DNA of 64,000 nt from Ehrlichia muris AS145 (GTDB lineage Bacteria > Pseudomonadota > Alphaproteobacteria > Rickettsiales > Anaplasmataceae): assembly GCF_000508225.1 (NCBI RefSeq), contig NC_023063.1, forward strand, positions 434,001 through 498,000. The letters run 5' to 3'. Below the pieces are notes generated by a model, which was not told the DNA's origin, did no database searches, and saw only the letters and a list, made by a program, of their open reading frames with translations. Position numbers and translations under genes: made by a program. This document shows, in pieces, positions 1 to 10,161 of this stretch; the first letter of the stretch is position 1, and every line of letters starts with the position of its first letter.

Positions 1-102
1 AAAAATGGTGAGCTGTTTACTATGCTTATCTCTACTGTAATAAAAAGCATTAAGTATTAACATAAATCACGCAATGATAAATATAATACCTGTAATTCAA
101 AT

Positions 103-1068
103 TTAGTTTCTGTAAAGGAAATCATTAATAATAGCAATTGCTGACAAAGTTGCTTGGCGTCTTCTTGTATCATTATCATCCTTAATGTCTTGCTCAGATC
201 CTTTTATTGCATTAATTGCTAAGGCTTCTGGATGATCTTGAAATAAAATGTTTCCATGTTTATCTTCAATTGCTTCAATGATGCCATCATCAGAAAACCC
301 TACTATCTTGTATCCAAGAGATTCTATTTTTTGTATATTTTCTTGACTGTTGTTTACTACTCCTCCATGTGCATCTGGAAAATATATTGAAATCCATCCA
401 TTATCGTCTGGCTTGGTATATTTAGAAATGATACTTGATAATCTACTTCCAGGTACAACTCGTAATCTGTGGAGTCCTACATCTTTTCTATGTGGATCTG
501 GCATTGAAATAGAGTGTGCAGCTATAGCCTCTTTAGATGCAATTATCTTTTTCACTCTGATAACCTCTATTCCAACTGCATGCATTATACCTTGTAGTCC
601 TCCACATACTCCTATTAAGTGGATATTTGGGTTACTTTCTACAATTTTTACAATTGCATTAGTTACAAGTTGTCTGTTTGGAGTTGGCGAATAAGGTTCA
701 GTGTCTACGTTATAGTAATTTCCAGGAATAAATATTCTATTAATTTTATGTTGTTTAATGAAATTGTGAACTGCATCCTGGATTTTGTTAGCTTCTATTT
801 CTTCTAAAAGGGAAATATCGTTTTTAGACTCTTCTAAAGACTCATTTTTTATTTTTTTAAAATCTAATATTGCATTGTAGTCAAGTAGTACAACTTCTGC
901 CCCTAGTTTTTCTAGCATTTCCGCAATGTTGTTTGAAAACGTCCATTCTTCAGGGTAAGTTTCTTTTGCTGTGCGTACAAAACCAACAACCATTTTATTT
1001 TGTGCTGTTTCTAATGCAAATGCTGATATTGACAATAGAAAGGATAATATTAATATAAAATAACGCAT
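103..1068 (-). CDS. Secreted class I glutamine amidotransferase-like hydrolase (peptidase C26 family)
   Basis: The 321-aa protein starts with a hydrophobic signal peptide (residues 1 to about 18, ending SAFA), so it is probably exported to the periplasm. The nucleophile-elbow motif LIGVCGGLQG puts the likely catalytic cysteine at residue 155. Upstream, IPGNYYNVDTEPYSP resembles the PGG-x-D-x-x-P-x-x-Y stretch of gamma-glutamyl-gamma-aminobutyrate hydrolases (PuuD-like), and a later histidine in PDAHGGVVNN sits where the family has its catalytic His, before GFSDDGIIEAIED. The family cleaves gamma-glutamyl amide bonds; the substrate here is unknown. A signal peptide is unusual for PuuD-like enzymes and argues against a simple cytosolic putrescine role. 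It stands alone, next to tRNA-Phe. Confidence 0.85.
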   Translation of the reverse strand: MRYFILILSFLLSISAFALETAQNKMVVGFVRTAKETYPEEWTFSNNIAEMLEKLGAEVVLLDYNAILDFKKIKNESLEESKNDISLLEEIEANKIQDAVHNFIKQHKINRIFIPGNYYNVDTEPYSPTPNRQLVTNAIVKIVESNPNIHLIGVCGGLQGIMHAVGIEVIRVKKIIASKEAIAAHSISMPDPHRKDVGLHRLRVVPGSRLSSIISKYTKPDDNGWISIYFPDAHGGVVNNSQENIQKIESLGYKIVGFSDDGIIEAIEDKHGNILFQDHPEALAINAIKGSEQDIKDDNDTRRRQATLSAIAIINDFLYRN

Positions 1069-1154
1069 TTAGTCTCCGTAAAACTATTAACTATGCCTAC
1101 TATATGATAAATATACCATAAAGACTTAAGTAAACCCTGAAACATAAGGAAAAG

Positions 1155-1227
1155 TGGCTTGAGTTGGAATTGAACCAACGACACAAGGATTTTCAGTCCT
1201 TTGCTCTACCGACTGAGCTATCAAGCC
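1155..1227 (-). tRNA. tRNA-Phe (GAA)
   Basis: Reading the minus strand gives a full cloverleaf of 73 nt. The acceptor GGCTTGA pairs with TCAAGCC, the discriminator is A, the D arm is GCTC..GAGC, the anticodon stem AAGGA/TCCTT encloses loop CTGAAAA (anticodon GAA), and the T arm is GTTGG-TTCAATT-CCAAC. CCA is not encoded. Confidence 0.96.
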
Positions 1228-1403
1228 AGCACTATATTATTGTACTACAGAGATGACATCTAACAATATGCTAATACAAGCCTGTAATTTAATATAAGTC
1301 TATGGATTATATATTATAAGTATCATCCATTCAAGTGAAAATATAAGCTTAAATTAATAGTACATTGTGATAGAATATATTTTTATTTTAATAGTGATTT
1401 TCT

Positions 1404-1892
1404 GTGAAGGTAGGTATATATCCTGGTACTTTTGATCCCATTACTTTTGGTCATATTGATATTATCAAGCGAGCTTGTAACTTAGTTGATAAGTTAATTA
1501 TAGGGGTTGCTAGGAATTGCATAAAAAAGACTATTTTTTCTGCTGAAATTCGTGCAGAATTGATACAGCATGAGATAAAATTACTGAATATGACAGTGGA
1601 TACTGTGATTTTTGATGGATTATTAGTATATTTTGCTCAGAGAAACAATGCATCTATTATTATCAGAGGATTGCGAGCTATATCTGATTTTGATTATGAA
1701 TTTCAAATGAGTTGGGTGAATTATAAGCTTACTTCTCAAATTGAAACTATATTTTTACCAGCTTCAGAAGATACTCAATTTATTTCTTCAAGTTTTGTAA
1801 AAGAGATAGCACGTTTAAACGGTGATATTAGTGCTTTTGTACCTACAAATGTACAGAAATGTTTAAAAGATTTCTATCAAAATGCTAATTAA
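1404..1892 (+). CDS. coaD: Phosphopantetheine adenylyltransferase
   Basis: CoaD transfers AMP from ATP to 4'-phosphopantetheine, the penultimate step of coenzyme A synthesis in the cytosol. The 162 residues match the family's usual size. The N-terminal nucleotidyltransferase motif GTFDPITFGHIDI carries the T/HxGH signature (His17). IIRGLRAISDFDYEFQMS is the conserved central helix, and ISSSFVKEIA is the second ATP-binding signature. Translation appears to begin at GTG 1404; no ATG lies close upstream in frame. It is a single gene. Confidence 0.95.
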   Translation: MKVGIYPGTFDPITFGHIDIIKRACNLVDKLIIGVARNCIKKTIFSAEIRAELIQHEIKLLNMTVDTVIFDGLLVYFAQRNNASIIIRGLRAISDFDYEFQMSWVNYKLTSQIETIFLPASEDTQFISSSFVKEIARLNGDISAFVPTNVQKCLKDFYQNAN

Positions 1893-2470
1893 ATAGTTGT
1901 TAACCTTTAATTATAATCTTGCTTTTTGACTGGCTATGCTATATTGGTAAGCGAAACAGCTTGCTATGATTTTCTATAAAAGTGTAGAAAAATTAAGTTA
2001 TATTTTCATATGTTGATATTTGTGACAAATAATTGTGTATATGAGTGGGATGTATCAAAATACATAATCAATAATTCTAAGGTATATACAATATGGAAAC
2101 AAAGAAAAGAAGGTATAACTTGGACGTATATAATACTAGAATGTTGGTAGTATAATATATTAATAGATGATATCTCTAAAATGTTAATGATCATACTCTG
2201 TATAAGATCTAGATTTTTATGTAATCATGTATACAACTGTATCAAAAATTAGATTACGCAACATTTAGTGGTGTTATGTAAATTATGTATAAAGAGTAAG
2301 ATTTAAGGAGAAGTAACAGCAGCAAATTCTAAAATTGATATTATCTATGAAATGTATATACGAATATAATAATGATATAATAAAGTTTATGTAAAGAATG
2401 CTTAATTTTACAAATTCTAATATTTTGTGAAGGGTTGTACTAGTTATTATATTAATAATATAATAAATTT
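1893..2470. other. Non-coding stretch after coaD
   Basis: A+T-rich sequence with stops in all frames. I see no RNA gene or recognisable gene remnant. A minus-strand open frame at 2006-2194 has no RBS or family resemblance. Confidence 0.5.
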
Positions 2471-2984
2471 GTCGTTCTGATAAAATTCAGTACAGCCATA
2501 CATCCGGGGCTTGCTGCAACGACATCTTATTTATATGTTTTAACCTTGTACATAATCTGCAGTAGAAATACCACAGGATAACTAGTTACTGTGTCTGCCA
2601 AGTTTAGTATGATATATTATGGTTTGTTATCTTTTATTGAAAACATAATGAATTTCTATTGTTCTGATAAAAATTTAATAGCTTCTAGTGCAGCCATACA
2701 TCCGGAGCTTGCTGCAACGACAGCTTGTTTATATATTTTGTCTTGTACATCACCTGCAGCAAAAATACCACAGGATAACTAGTTACTGTGTCTGCCAAGT
2801 TTAGTATGATATATTATGGTTTGTTATCTTTTATTGAAAACATAATGAATTTCTATTGTTCTGATAAAAATTTAATAGCTTCTAGTGCAGCCATACATCC
2901 GGAGCTTGCTGCAACGACAGCTTGTTTATATATTTTGTCTTGTACATCACCTGCAGCAAAAATACCAGGATAACTGGTTACTGT
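2471..2984. repeat. Tandem 197-bp repeat copying the 3' end of trxB
   Basis: Copy 2591-2787 and copy 2788-2984 have a 197-bp period and are identical over nearly the whole unit. A third, degenerate and partial copy lies at about 2471-2590. The unit holds roughly the last 45 codons of trxB plus its downstream flank. The rightmost copy is the working gene end; the outer copies differ at the junction (for example AATACCACAGG against AATACCAGG). Confidence 0.95.
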
Positions 2985-3809
2985 ACTACCAGGTTTGGTA
3001 ATAATGTATCCATCGTTATCTAAATCTACTATATTGCTGTTATCTTTATTTTTAAGTACTTGTGTGTTTGGAGTATGTCCTATAGCAACAAATACTCCTT
3101 TTACAGAAATAGTAGTGATATCTCCAGTTTTTACAGATTTTAATCTTATAGCTTCTACGTTACCACTTTCTTTATTTCCTAATATTTCTTCTACAATATT
3201 ATCCCATATAACATGTATTTTATTATTGCTGAATAATCTTTCTTGCATTATAGGTTCAGCTCGTAGCTTGTCTCTTCTATGAATCAAAAACACCTTTGTT
3301 GCATGCCTTGTTAGATATAATGCCTCTTCTACAGCTGTATTACCTCCTCCTATTACGGCAACATCACTACCAGTAAAAAATGTTCCATCACATGTAGCAC
3401 ATGCAGATACACCTCTACCTTTAAAAATTTCTTCGCTTTTTATATTAAGCCATTTTGCCTGAGCTCCTGTTGCAATTATAATACTATTTGTGATGTATTG
3501 ATCACCAAATATTCCTATACATTTAAAAGGATATACATCTGAACATATCTCTTTTATTTCGTCAGATATAACCTGAGCTCCAGAGTTAAGGGCTTGTTGT
3601 TTCATTTGTTCCATTAAATCTGGTCCTTGTATTGCATCGGCAAAACCTGGAAAATTTTCAACATCTGTAGTGATTGTAAGTTGTCCTCCTGGACACATCC
3701 CAGTTATTAATATAGGTTTTAAATTTGCACGAGCAGCATATATAGCAGCAGTACATCCTGCTGCTCCAGAGCCTATGATTAAGACTTTTGTATTGTATGT
3801 TTGTGTCAT
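2853..3809 (-). CDS. trxB: Thioredoxin reductase
   Basis: TrxB is a flavoenzyme that passes electrons from NADPH through FAD to thioredoxin. The 318-aa protein has the FAD-binding GSGAAGCTAAIYAAR near the N-terminus, the redox-active CATC (Cys137/Cys140), the NADPH-binding GGGNTAVEEA, and the C-terminal FAD motif [11 protein letters not shown]. Length is normal. Its ATG follows directly on the stop codon of the peroxiredoxin gene (TAAATG, no gap), so the two are co-transcribed and probably translationally coupled, forming a peroxide-detoxifying unit. Its last ~45 codons are duplicated downstream. Confidence 0.96.
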   Translation of the reverse strand: MTQTYNTKVLIIGSGAAGCTAAIYAARANLKPILITGMCPGGQLTITTDVENFPGFADAIQGPDLMEQMKQQALNSGAQVISDEIKEICSDVYPFKCIGIFGDQYITNSIIIATGAQAKWLNIKSEEIFKGRGVSACATCDGTFFTGSDVAVIGGGNTAVEEALYLTRHATKVFLIHRRDKLRAEPIMQERLFSNNKIHVIWDNIVEEILGNKESGNVEAIRLKSVKTGDITTISVKGVFVAIGHTPNTQVLKNKDNSNIVDLDNDGYIITKPGSTVTSYPGIFAAGDVQDKIYKQAVVAASSGCMAALEAIKFLSEQ

Positions 3810-4427
3810 TTATTTATCCATAGTGCTTTTTTCAAGATTATCTATATGTGACTTTAAGTAATCTTCAATACCATGTTGTGATGCTTCCATTGCTGGATCT
3901 CCTTGTATCCATCCAGCTGGGCACACTTCTCCATGAATTTGGTGATGTTTTATTGCATCTATTATTCTTAAAAGTTCGTCTACATTTCTACCTATGGGGA
4001 GATCATTTATTGATTGATGACGTACTATAAAGTTATCGTCAATGATAAAAGTTGCTCTTAATGCAATACTATTATTGTGTAATACTCCATAGTTACTGGA
4101 GATGAAATGCGAATCATCTGCAATCAACGGGAAGCTAATCTTATCAATTCCACCTTTGTTTACACTAATATTACGCCAGTGACTATGACAGAATTCTGAA
4201 TCTGTGCTGATACCAATAATTTCAGTGTTTTTTTCCATAAATTGAGGTATCCTGTTGTGCAAAGATATAATTTCTGTAGGGCATACAAATGTAAAATCTC
4301 TTGGGTAAAAGATTAAAATAGCACATTTACCACTAACATATTCTTTTAAATTAAATTCACATATTTTGTCATCTGGCATAACGGCTTTTGCTGTAAAGTC
4401 AATGGCTTGTTTTGTTATGAGATTCAT
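3810..4427 (-). CDS. Typical 2-Cys peroxiredoxin (AhpC/TSA family)
   Basis: This is a thiol peroxidase that reduces H2O2 and organic peroxides, recycled by thioredoxin. The 205-aa protein has the peroxidatic cysteine in FTFVCPTE (Cys49) and the resolving cysteine in HGEVCPAGW (Cys169). That marks it as a typical dimeric 2-Cys enzyme rather than 1-Cys Prx6. It is the first gene of a two-gene operon with trxB, a direct functional pairing of peroxidase and thioredoxin-recycling enzyme. Confidence 0.93.
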   Translation of the reverse strand: MNLITKQAIDFTAKAVMPDDKICEFNLKEYVSGKCAILIFYPRDFTFVCPTEIISLHNRIPQFMEKNTEIIGISTDSEFCHSHWRNISVNKGGIDKISFPLIADDSHFISSNYGVLHNNSIALRATFIIDDNFIVRHQSINDLPIGRNVDELLRIIDAIKHHQIHGEVCPAGWIQGDPAMEASQHGIEDYLKSHIDNLEKSTMDK

Positions 4428-4863
4428 AAAATTACCTAGTTAATTATATAGCAACGATCATTATAGCACTTAATACTACAATTTAATGGTTTTGCAATTA
4501 TAATTTAAGAATAAAATACATTATATAATGTGAAGCTTTATATTTTTTCATTTAAAATCTAACTGTAAGATTCTTATATTGTTGATTTAATGTTTATTTT
4601 GATAAAAATGTTGTAATAAAAAAGTTTTTTATATTGCATTTATAATGTTGGAGTTATTTTTAATTTTGTTGCCATATATTAAAATTACTAAGATAGTACC
4701 TGCTGTTTTCACATGTTAATGTCTTTATTTGATTTTTCTAGAGATTTAAATAAGTTGATGTATTAATGCATTTGTGCAATCATGATATGAATAACAGTAA
4801 TGTTGAATATTAATTGAAGTATACTAAAATACATTTGTTTATATATAGAATATTAGGGTAATT
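4428..4863. promoter_or_regulatory. Divergent promoter region between the peroxiredoxin operon and aspC
   Basis: This 436-bp spacer separates two genes transcribed away from each other, so both promoters must lie here. It is very A+T rich and I cannot single out a convincing -35/-10 pair or operator. No open frame or RNA gene is evident. Confidence 0.45.
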
Positions 4864-6060
4864 ATGTCATTTATAGCTGAAAGGATGGGATGTATTAAAC
4901 CTTCTCCAACACTTGAAATTGCAAATCAAGCTCAAAAATTGAAAATGTCAGGAGTAGACGTCATTTCTTTAGGTGCTGGTGAACCTGATTTTGATACCCC
5001 ACAACATATTAAGCAAGCAGCTATTGATGCAATTAATGCTGGTAAGACTAAATATACAGCAGTTGATGGGGTCATCGAACTCAAAAAAGCAATTGTTAAT
5101 CGTTTTAAACAGGATCATAATTTAACTTACGATGTCAATCAAATTTCTGTTGGAAATGGTGCAAAGCAGTGTATTTATAATTTATTTATGGTCACTATAA
5201 ATAGTGGAGATGAAGTGATAATACCAGCTCCATATTGGGTATCTTATCCAGATGTGGTAAAAATTTCTGGTGGAAATCCTATCATTGTTGATTGTGGTGA
5301 AGCATTTAAATTAACTCCTGATTTATTGGAGTCTGTGATTACTGAAAAAACTAAATGGTTAATTGTGAATTCTCCAAATAATCCTACAGGATTAATGTAT
5401 ACGTATGAAGAATTGAAAGGGATTGCTGAAGTTTTATTAAGATATCCAAATATTTATGTGATGACTGATGATATATATTCAAAGGTAATATATGATGGTC
5501 TTGAATTTTTTACCATTGCTCAAGTAGAACCGCGCTTGTACAATAGAGTCTTTACAATCAATGGGGTCTCTAAGTCCTATGCCATGACTGGATGGAGAAT
5601 AGGGTATGTAGCTGGGGATTCAAAAGTTATTAATGCAATTTCTGTTATACAATCGCAAAGTACAACTAATCCTAATAGTATTGCACAGATTGCATCAATA
5701 CAGGCTTTAACTGGGGATCAAGAGTTTTTAAATGAAAGAAATAAAATATTTGCAGCACGTCGTAATATGATGATAGATATGGTAAATAATACTCCATTAT
5801 TGTCTGTAAGAAACCCTCAAGGTGCGTTTTATGTGTTCATTTCCTGCAAAAAATTAATAGGTAAAAGTACAAGGAATGGTTTAATTATAAATAGTGCTAT
5901 GGATTTTACTAGATACTTATTAGAAGATTATAATGTTGCTGTAGTACCAGGTGAAGCGTTTGGAGCACAAGGATTTTTTAGAATATCCTATGCCGCTTCT
6001 AATGAAAACTTATCTAAAGCATGTGATCGTATTTTAGATGCCTGTAATAAGTTGTTATAA
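4864..6060 (+). CDS. aspC: Class I aspartate (aromatic) aminotransferase, PLP-dependent
   Basis: The enzyme interconverts aspartate and oxaloacetate with 2-oxoglutarate/glutamate. Features of the subgroup I-gamma (Ib) fold are visible in the 398 residues: N-terminal GAGEPDFDTPQHI, the NSPNNPTG motif, TDDIYSKVIYDG, the PLP lysine in VSKSYAMTGWRIGY (about Lys237), and the substrate-carboxylate arginine in FRISYAAS near the C-terminus. Length is normal. It is monocistronic, with a repeat array downstream. Whether it also handles aromatic or prephenate substrates cannot be told. Confidence 0.92.
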   Translation: MSFIAERMGCIKPSPTLEIANQAQKLKMSGVDVISLGAGEPDFDTPQHIKQAAIDAINAGKTKYTAVDGVIELKKAIVNRFKQDHNLTYDVNQISVGNGAKQCIYNLFMVTINSGDEVIIPAPYWVSYPDVVKISGGNPIIVDCGEAFKLTPDLLESVITEKTKWLIVNSPNNPTGLMYTYEELKGIAEVLLRYPNIYVMTDDIYSKVIYDGLEFFTIAQVEPRLYNRVFTINGVSKSYAMTGWRIGYVAGDSKVINAISVIQSQSTTNPNSIAQIASIQALTGDQEFLNERNKIFAARRNMMIDMVNNTPLLSVRNPQGAFYVFISCKKLIGKSTRNGLIINSAMDFTRYLLEDYNVAVVPGEAFGAQGFFRISYAASNENLSKACDRILDACNKLL

Positions 6061-6404
6061 TAATGTATCAGGCTATGGAAGATATGCATTAAAATCCTAG
6101 ATGTTATGGTAAAAATGTTATTAAGAGAATACTGTGTTTTAGTAAACTATATCAAATAATATGTAGCTTTGAACTAAGAGTGATTGTTGTAAAATAAAGT
6201 TTTAAGATTTAGTATCTGTCCAAACATGATTTAAAGGTGTTTTAATTGATTTTATATAAGAATATATTTTACATGTACCTTGTATGAACTTGAGTAATGT
6301 TGTTTGTTTTTGTTAGTTTGACAAAAATATCTAGTATAGTTTTTTATAAAGAATGCAAGTGTTAATGGTAAATTTAACAATATTTCTCAGATAGATGTTC
6401 AATA

Positions 6405-7190
6405 GTCTTACATGTTTTTATATAAAAATTTTTTAATTGGCAAATGCTTATTTAAGGAATATGGTGTAAGTTTAAAGACAAGAATCATATACATTTTTTA
6501 TAAGTAACTTTACTAAAATGGAATGTTTATAGCCTACATGTTGTATATATAAGTTTGTTTAATAGTAAATGCTTTGTTTAAGGAATATGGTGTAAGTTTA
6601 AAGACAAGAATCATATACATTTTTTATAAGTAACTTTACTAAAATGGAATGTTTATAGCCTACATGTTGTATATATAAGTTTGTTTAATAGTAAATGCTT
6701 TGTTTAAGGAATATGGCGTAGGTTTAAAGACAAGAACCATATAAACATCTTTTATAAGTACTTTACTAAAATGGAATGTTTATAGCCTACATGTTGTATA
6801 TATAAGTTTGTTTAATAGTAAATGCTTATTTAAGGAATATGGCATAGATTTAAAGACAAGAATCATATACATTTTTTATAAGTACTTTACTAAAATGGAA
6901 TGTTTATAGCCTACATGTTGTATATATAAGTTTGTTTAATAGTAAATGCTTTGTTTAAGGAATATGGCGTAGATTTAAAGACAAGAATCATATACATTTT
7001 TTATAAGTACTTTACTAAAATGGAATGTTTATAGCCTACATGTTGTATATATAAGTTTGTTTAATAGTAAATGCTTTGTTTAGTAGATTTAAAGACAAGA
7101 ACCATATAAACATCTTTTATAAGTACTTTACTAAAATGGAATGTTTAATAACCTGCATGCTTTTGTATAAGTTTTTTTCATTAGCAAAAT
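6405..7190. repeat. Array of about six 125-126-bp tandem repeats
   Basis: A GGAATATGG landmark recurs at 6456, 6582, 6708, 6834 and 6959 (spacings 126, 126, 126, 125). A further copy starting near 7080 has lost the landmark. Units contain TTTAAAGACAAGAA and TAGCCTACATGTTGTATATA. Outer copies are more divergent than inner ones. The array fills the space between the convergent genes aspC and the PpiD-like gene and has no coding capacity. Confidence 0.95.
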
Positions 7191-7226
7191 ACTCAACACA
7201 ATTCATTATGAAAAATACCGTTAAGA

Positions 7227-9119
7227 TTATCGTACATTATCAATTAAGCCTTGATTGACTTTCACAGAGTATTTTTTTATTAAATGTGTTATTAGCTGGT
7301 TTTTTAGTGATTCTAAATTGTCATTTGCAATTTTTGCCTGAATATTCTTGAGATCTATATTACTCACTTGATCAGTGTCTTTTATGTCTTTTAACACTGC
7401 TATTAACATTTTTTGTTCTGAAGGACTTGTGTCATGTTGATAACTCTTACTGATTTCTCCTTTTTTCAGATGAAAAATTTCATTTATAAAATCACTAGGG
7501 TAATTTTGACCAGGATTGTCTACTGCTGCAACACTATTTCTGTAAACTATTTGATTAGGACTTAATGATACTCCGTCAATATTATGTATCTCTATACCTG
7601 ATTTAAGTTTTATAACAACTTCTTGTGTTAACTTAGATAATTTTTGAGCTTTTAAATTACGCTGCCATTCATATACTAATTGTTCTTTACTTTCATCAAA
7701 AGTTTTTTCTCGAGAAGGTTCTATTTTAGTAACATTTACACTAAAGAAATAATCATCATTGTCGATAAAGTTAGAAGGTTTATTTAATTGTGCTGAAAAT
7801 GCGGCTAAAGTGATGGCATCATAGTTTGTCTCTGACATTTTTACTTTATGATCAGATGGATCTTTGCCTGAGATGTCAGCAACTACTGTCTTTATAGATA
7901 AATTATATAATTCTGCTATCTCCTTAATAGATGTACCACTGTTAATCTTATCATTTATAGTTTGAATTTCTGTATATAATAGATCAGTAGCTTTTTTCTT
8001 TTTAAGATTTTGTTCAATTTTTTTACTTAATTCTTCTAAGTCTTTAGTAGATATTTTGTGAATATTTTGTATCTTTATAATATGCCATCCAAACATACTG
8101 TGTAATATAGGGCTTATTTCTCCTTCTTTTAAAGAAAATACTTGATTTCTTATATCATTAGGAAGTGTATTTTTTACAATGTTGTGTAATGTTATATCAT
8201 CTAGTGTGGTGTGTGCAATATTTGTAACTACACTATTGAAATCTGTACCTGCATTGAGTTCTTTCAAAGCAACCTCAGCTTCATCTTTAGTACTGAATAC
8301 TAAGTTGAATATATCTCTTTGTTCATCTAATTCTTGAACTTTTATTTCATTAGCTATTTCCTCTTGTGTTACATTTGTTTGATTAATAAAGCTTTCATAG
8401 TCAATTGTTACATATTCTATAACCCTATTTTCTGGAAACATGAAATTGTTATCTTTTCGCTTTTCTTCATATAATTTTCTTAATTCATCAATATTTGGAA
8501 CAGAAATGTTATTAATTGTAGGTGATATCTCTATAATATCTATAGTACGTGCTTGATGTAAATTTTGTATAATTTGTTTTATTAGTTCTTGATGATATTG
8601 AATATAAGTATTTTGCGTACCACTAAATAAACAATTCATCAGCATAGTTATAGGGAATGCTTTTTCTAATTTGCTTATATATAACCTTTCTGTAAGTCCT
8701 GCATTTGATAACCCTGTGTTAAACTTTGTTTTATCAAAGTTTCCATTTTCGTCTTGAAAAAATTTTATGCTCTTAATATGATTTAATATGCTTTTTTCTC
8801 CTACTTTAAGATTTAATGAATCAGTAAATTTTGTAAGGACTTTGTTTTCAATTAACTTATTTAATGTAGAAAGCTTAATATTGAATTGGGCAATTTCTTC
8901 CTCTGTTAATGCACGATTTAGTACATGCTGTATATATCTTAATTCATCGTGATACGCGTTTGTGTAATCTTGCAATGATAGTTTTTCGTGTCCAATTTTT
9001 GCAATATATTTTTCGTTAGTAAAACTACCAGGAAGGAAGGATGCTCCAAATGCTATAAATACTAAAGAGCATACTAAAACTATAAGCAATGGCTTTACGA
9101 AAAAGGCTTTGAATTTCAT
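7227..9119 (-). CDS. PpiD/SurA-like periplasmic peptidyl-prolyl isomerase, membrane-anchored
   Basis: This is a probable inner-membrane-anchored chaperone/foldase for exported proteins. An N-terminal hydrophobic segment (about residues 5-25) is followed by a SurA_N-like helical region (GHEKLSLQDYTNAYHDELRY) and a parvulin-type rotamase domain near residues 270-350 (KEGEISPILHSMFGWHIIKI). A long helical C-terminal part follows. I choose the ATG at 9119 because the upstream eight in-frame residues precede a typical short basic leader (MKFKAFFVK). At 630 aa it matches PpiD. It is convergent with aspC across a repeat array. Confidence 0.82.
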   Translation of the reverse strand: MKFKAFFVKPLLIVLVCSLVFIAFGASFLPGSFTNEKYIAKIGHEKLSLQDYTNAYHDELRYIQHVLNRALTEEEIAQFNIKLSTLNKLIENKVLTKFTDSLNLKVGEKSILNHIKSIKFFQDENGNFDKTKFNTGLSNAGLTERLYISKLEKAFPITMLMNCLFSGTQNTYIQYHQELIKQIIQNLHQARTIDIIEISPTINNISVPNIDELRKLYEEKRKDNNFMFPENRVIEYVTIDYESFINQTNVTQEEIANEIKVQELDEQRDIFNLVFSTKDEAEVALKELNAGTDFNSVVTNIAHTTLDDITLHNIVKNTLPNDIRNQVFSLKEGEISPILHSMFGWHIIKIQNIHKISTKDLEELSKKIEQNLKKKKATDLLYTEIQTINDKINSGTSIKEIAELYNLSIKTVVADISGKDPSDHKVKMSETNYDAITLAAFSAQLNKPSNFIDNDDYFFSVNVTKIEPSREKTFDESKEQLVYEWQRNLKAQKLSKLTQEVVIKLKSGIEIHNIDGVSLSPNQIVYRNSVAAVDNPGQNYPSDFINEIFHLKKGEISKSYQHDTSPSEQKMLIAVLKDIKDTDQVSNIDLKNIQAKIANDNLESLKNQLITHLIKKYSVKVNQGLIDNVR

Positions 9120-9339
9120 TGTGTGTACACATATAAATATCAAATGCTTTTAATATATCAGACAAAAAATCTCATGCAAATGTTTTCATTATAATCGTTA
9201 GTGGGATACTGTTATTGAAAAAAAACATTTATGTGAAACATCAGTAATTTGTAATTTATTTTAGTCATGATATTTGTAAATTAATATAATTTAGTTATTA
9301 ATATTAGACAGTGTTTTATTGATATAACATGTAGTGTAA

Positions 9340-9927
9340 TTAGTTTATTGTATTAAAGTATATAGGTGTAGTATTCAATGTAGGTAAATTATTTTGTAAT
9401 TTGTAAGACAATAATAAAGCAGCTATTTTTGCATTAAAATTGCTTGATGTTATGGATTGTGTGTAATGTTTATAATCATTATAATTAAAATTTTTATCTA
9501 GTAGTTTTATTTTACTTGTTGCAATGAATTTATGATTAAAAGTTTGAGAATAAAATTTATTGTTAGATACTTCAATTATTGAAAATATCTCATCATCATT
9601 GGTTTTTGTTGAGTTTGATATCAGATATGCTTGCATTTCTAGAGTGCTTATACCATGTAAGGTAATTTTTGATGCAAGGTGTATACCTTGAGCTGCAGCT
9701 ATCCCAGCTCTAATACCTGTGAAACTTCCTGGTCCTACTACTACTCCAAGATTTGTTATAGTGCTGTATGAATTATTGGATTTATCAAATAGTTTATGAA
9801 TTAATTTGAATAGAGATTCTGAGTGTTGATTCTCAGATATACTTTCTTCATAGTGTATAGTTTGATTGTTATTAATTATAGCAACAGAGCATATGGGACC
9901 TGATGTATTAATTGCCATGATAGTCAT
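9340..9927 (-). CDS. tsaB: tRNA threonylcarbamoyladenosine biosynthesis protein TsaB
   Basis: TsaB is the TsaD-like, non-catalytic partner in the TsaBDE complex that makes t6A37 in ANN-decoding tRNAs. The 195-aa protein has the ASKHA-fold start AINTSGPICSVAII, the conserved HSESLFKLIHKLF region and GVVVGPGSFTGIRAG. The C-terminal part is short and divergent, common in reduced genomes. A second ATG three codons in (9918) would give the tidier start MAINTSG. Confidence 0.9.
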   Translation of the reverse strand: MTIMAINTSGPICSVAIINNNQTIHYEESISENQHSESLFKLIHKLFDKSNNSYSTITNLGVVVGPGSFTGIRAGIAAAQGIHLASKITLHGISTLEMQAYLISNSTKTNDDEIFSIIEVSNNKFYSQTFNHKFIATSKIKLLDKNFNYNDYKHYTQSITSSNFNAKIAALLLSYKLQNNLPTLNTTPIYFNTIN

Positions 9928-10161
9928 AATTTTTGTATTTTACGAATTACTTAATCATAGCATATAGTTAAAGTGAAGGGTAGTATGAGTTTTGGAATTT
10001 TGTAGGTTAAAATTACTGTGATATAAACTTATAATAATAAAATATAAATGAATAAGATTTTATTTTGGTATAGACTTTAGAGGAACCTATTAACAGATAA
10101 TTATAATAAAATTTGAAGGTATTTTCTCACAGGTTTCAGTAGAAAGCGATAGAGAAAATGG

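Noticed and set aside
2006-2194. 62-codon minus-strand ORF
   Set aside because: No RBS, no domain, A+T-rich composition typical of chance frames here.
2591-2973. Two identical plus-strand ORFs starting MSAKFSMIYYG
   Set aside because: They are antisense to the duplicated 3' end of trxB; the frame is open only because the minus strand is coding.
6405-7190. Possible CRISPR array
   Set aside because: Units of 125 bp are contiguous with no unique spacers, and no cas genes are near.
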